From assembly GCA_017446645.1 (NCBI GenBank), contig JAFSQO010000265.1:1-6050 (forward strand): a stretch of DNA of 6,050 nt. The letters run 5' to 3'. The stretch is from Synergistaceae bacterium (GTDB lineage Bacteria > Synergistota > Synergistia > Synergistales > Aminobacteriaceae). The translations under genes were made by a program, and so were the position numbers. Within the stretch, counting starts at the first letter, position 1, and each line of letters begins with the position of its first letter. The notes beneath the pieces were generated by a model. That model searched no databases. It had not been told where the DNA came from and worked only from the letters and a program-made list of their open reading frames with translations. Of this stretch, positions 5,484-6,050 are shown piece after piece.

Positions 5484-6050
5484 TTACTTCTTTTTAAGAA
5501 CGAAACCTGCCATTATAAGTAACGCTAACGAAGCAAAACCTGTGCTGCATCCTCCGCTGCTGCCTCCGTAAAGGGGATTGCTTTCTTCAACGCCTTCACC
5601 GGAAATAGAAACGTCCATGCTGTCAGGGCTGTCAATTCCTGTATCGTATTCATACTCTATCGAAGCAGGAGTCTCCGCAAACGTTACTTCACCTGTTGCA
5701 GGGTCGTATGCGCTGGTCGTTGCGATCTTACTGCCTGATGAATCACGGGCAATTATGTTCTTCACGTTCTTGTCGCCTGATTCTGCAGATACGTTGACGC
5801 TGATATCTGAGACTGAAACCTGAGAATTAAATAACAAATTCATGAAGAAATCAACGAAGCTGAATCTTCTTGTGAATTTTATGTCCCTGACTTTCTGTCC
5901 GTAAGCATTGAGTTTCTTGCTCTGCCTGAGTTTCGGGAAGTTCCTGCCGTCGAACCTCTTGATTGCATTTCCGTCAAATGAAAGGTCTTCAAGATTGACA
6001 CAGCCGGTTAAGTCAAGTTCGCTGACATTTCCGCAGTCACTCAGGGAAAG
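5484..6050 (-). CDS. Leucine-rich-repeat surface protein with Synerg-CTERM sorting signal (5' end outside window)
   Basis: The frame is open from the window edge at 6050 to the stop at 5484, giving 188 visible residues without the N-terminus. The methionine at 5843 is internal: 69 stop-free codons precede it, with repeat-like sequence such as ELDLTGCVNLEDLSFDGNAI (11-30), typical of leucine-rich repeats. A polar, probably beta-rich segment follows (about 78-160), rich in Ser, Asp, Val and Thr. The end carries SSGGCSTGF, a hydrophobic helix (LALLIMAGFVL) and KKK, which matches the Synerg-CTERM sorting signal of Synergistota. That tail should hold the exported protein in the cytoplasmic membrane until a protease processes it near the Gly-Gly-Cys, leaving the protein on the surface. 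Such proteins usually have an N-terminal signal peptide, which would lie outside the window. Ligand and role are unknown; adhesion or protein binding is a guess from the repeats. Confidence 0.82.
   Translation of the reverse strand, partial: LSLSDCGNVSELDLTGCVNLEDLSFDGNAIKRFDGRNFPKLRQSKKLNAYGQKVRDIKFTRRFSFVDFFMNLLFNSQVSVSDISVNVSAESGDKNVKNIIARDSSGSKIATTSAYDPATGEVTFAETPASIEYEYDTGIDSPDSMDVSISGEGVEESNPLYGGSSGGCSTGFASLALLIMAGFVLKKK
5487..5567 (-). other. C-terminal sorting signal (Synerg-CTERM type) of the leucine-rich-repeat protein
   Basis: The last 27 codons encode a Gly/Ser linker, the GGCS signature (Cys codon 5549-5547), a transmembrane stretch of about 14 residues and three lysines right before the stop. 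This tripartite form (signature, helix, basic tail) defines CTERM sorting signals, and the Cys-containing version is the Synergistota type. The processing enzyme is not encoded in this window. Confidence 0.75.

Noticed and set aside
5578..5823. An 81-codon plus-strand open frame
   Set aside because: It is an antisense shadow of the Ser/Asp/Val-rich segment of the surface protein, with no ribosome site and no recognisable domain.
5484..5843. A separate 119-aa protein starting at 5843
   Set aside because: The same frame is open for 69 more codons to the window edge with leucine-rich-repeat sequence, so 5843 is an internal methionine of a longer gene.

Overview
All four protein genes lie on the minus strand, so transcription runs from high to low coordinates. 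The best clue to the organism is the gene at the right edge. Its protein ends in a Gly-Gly-Cys-Ser motif, a hydrophobic helix and a lysine tail, which matches the Synerg-CTERM type of C-terminal sorting signal described from Synergistota. Moderate GC content and leucine-rich surface proteins would suit a gut- or rumen-type member of that phylum. This placement rests on one motif and is an inference.

Layout in order of transcription: (1) 6050-5484, the 3' part of a leucine-rich-repeat surface protein, closed by a strong intrinsic terminator (stem-loop with a GAAA tetraloop, 5461-5429). (2) 5403-5359, a control region with a 19-bp perfect inverted repeat over an extended -10 box, then an AGGGAGG ribosome site. 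(3) 5358-4234, a 374-aa aldo/keto reductase with two C-terminal 4Fe-4S motifs, followed by a short G+C hairpin terminator (4224-4200). (4) 4182-1, a three-gene restriction-modification operon whose last gene runs off the window.

The operon encodes a 168-aa methyltransferase-like protein with a good AdoMet-binding motif but no catalytic motif, and a 495-aa Eco57I-like adenine methyltransferase with NPPY but an altered motif I. The third protein (at least 729 aa) joins an N-terminal GIY-YIG-type nuclease domain to an SF2 helicase/translocase. The genes are tightly coupled: a 4-bp ATGA overlap, then a 2-bp gap with the ribosome site inside the upstream gene. The large methyltransferase and the GIY-YIG/helicase presumably form an N6-adenine modification and ATP-dependent cleavage system against foreign DNA, with the small protein as a partner subunit. 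The operon's likely promoter is a perfect extended -10 box set so that transcription would start on the A of the start codon, implying a leaderless mRNA, and it is squeezed against the terminator of the reductase gene.

The general type of R-M system is recognisable rather than wholly new. The less ordinary points are the two-protein methyltransferase with complementary defects, the nuclease-helicase fusion, the leaderless promoter and the unidentified operator before the reductase. I see no tRNA, rRNA, CRISPR array, insertion sequence or plus-strand gene, and no gene-free stretch longer than about 125 bases.
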